A DNA stretch of 6,719 bases. Source: Pirellulales bacterium. Its GTDB lineage: Bacteria > Planctomycetota > Planctomycetia > Pirellulales > Thermoguttaceae. The DNA lies in the NCBI GenBank assembly GCA_030617125.1, contig JAUWWA010000097.1:1-6719 (forward strand), written 5' to 3'. The first letter of the stretch is position 1. Each line of letters begins with the position of its first letter. Below, piece after piece: positions 6,318 to 6,719 of the stretch. The notes under the pieces are model-generated. The model had not been told where the DNA came from, searched no databases, and saw nothing but the letters and a program-made list of their open reading frames with translations. The translations under genes were made by a program, and so were the position numbers.

Positions 6318-6719
6318 TTGCTGCGGACTCATACTTGTAACGAACTTCGCCCCGAACATGCCGGCCGGGAGGCGACGCTGTGCGGCTGGGTCGATACGTA
6401 TCGCGACCACAGCGGCGTGCTGTTTGTCGATCTGCGCGACCGGTACGGCCGTACACAGGTGGTCTTTGCGCCCGAAAGCGGCGACGCGACCTTGGGCCTG
6501 GCCAAAACCTTGCGCCCGGAATACGTGGTGTCGGTCACCGGCAAGGTAGCCCTTCGGCCGGAAGGGACGGTGAATCCTAAGTTGTCGACCGGCGAGATCG
6601 AGCTGCGTGCCCGGCGCCTGGAGATCTTAAACGCAAGCCTCACCCCGCCCTTTCCGCCGGGCGGCAAGGAACTTCCCGGCGAAGACCTGCGGCTGAAATA
6701 TCGCTACATCGATCTGCGC
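6318..6719 (+). CDS. aspS: Aspartyl-tRNA synthetase, N-terminal part, cut by the window end
   Basis: The first 134 codons of the enzyme that charges tRNA with aspartate. The visible part is the OB-fold anticodon-binding domain (about 1-105), opening MLRTHTCNELRPEH and continuing LCGWVDTYRDH, LFVDLRDRYGRTQVVF, RPEGTVNPKLSTGEIEL and NASLTPPFP, and ending at KYRYIDLR, the conserved entry to the catalytic domain. R29, F36 and Q47 align with the anticodon-contacting R28, F35 and Q46 of E. coli AspRS. H31 and G83 match the pair reported in Pseudomonas aeruginosa AspRS to permit recognition of tRNA-Asn, where E. coli has Leu and Lys, so this may be the non-discriminating type that works with GatCAB. 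The start is TTG, with a Shine-Dalgarno sequence 7 bases upstream. The class II motifs 1-3 and the stop lie beyond the window. Confidence 0.95.
   Translation, partial: MLRTHTCNELRPEHAGREATLCGWVDTYRDHSGVLFVDLRDRYGRTQVVFAPESGDATLGLAKTLRPEYVVSVTGKVALRPEGTVNPKLSTGEIELRARRLEILNASLTPPFPPGGKELPGEDLRLKYRYIDLR

Overview
The window holds five genes, all on the + strand and closely spaced (gaps of about 35 to 100 bases, each gap short enough for co-transcription). High GC, weak or missing Shine-Dalgarno sequences at several starts, REP-like and heptad repeats squeezed into short gaps, and a fused ABC permease/CPBP protease all suggest a planctomycete (Pirellulales-like). This is an inference from gene types and style; no rRNA or other marker is present to prove it.

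Layout: (1) 4-48, an imperfect palindromic REP-like element at the left edge; (2) 55-2280, a membrane protein joining a NatB-type ABC-2 permease to a CPBP (Rce1/CAAX-like) intramembrane protease; (3) 2281-2380, a gap with two small hairpins and a possible 30-codon ORF whose stop overlaps the next start; (4) 2381-4003, a Kef-type monovalent cation:proton antiporter with a C-terminal TrkA-N nucleotide-binding domain, visibly lower in GC than its neighbours; (5) 4056-5276, an amidohydrolase-superfamily deaminase resembling aminodeoxyfutalosine deaminases, which has no ordinary start codon where one is expected but has an ATC placed correctly behind a Shine-Dalgarno sequence; (6) 5282-5309, four tandem 7-base repeats directly before (7) miaA, 5312-6271, the tRNA A37 dimethylallyltransferase; (8) 6318 to the right edge, the N-terminal anticodon-binding domain of aspartyl-tRNA synthetase (aspS), starting with TTG and cut by the window end.

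How the genes fit together: miaA and aspS both serve translation (tRNA modification and charging). The two membrane proteins upstream may both touch ion balance or envelope stress, but nothing in the sequence links them functionally, and the ATPase partner of the ABC permease must lie outside the window. The amidohydrolase may belong to futalosine-pathway menaquinone synthesis.

I do not see a clear undescribed system here. The points most worth a second look are the ATC start candidate of the amidohydrolase, the His31/Gly83 pair in AspRS that points to a non-discriminating enzyme, the repeats lying on gene starts, and the composition shift over the Kef gene.
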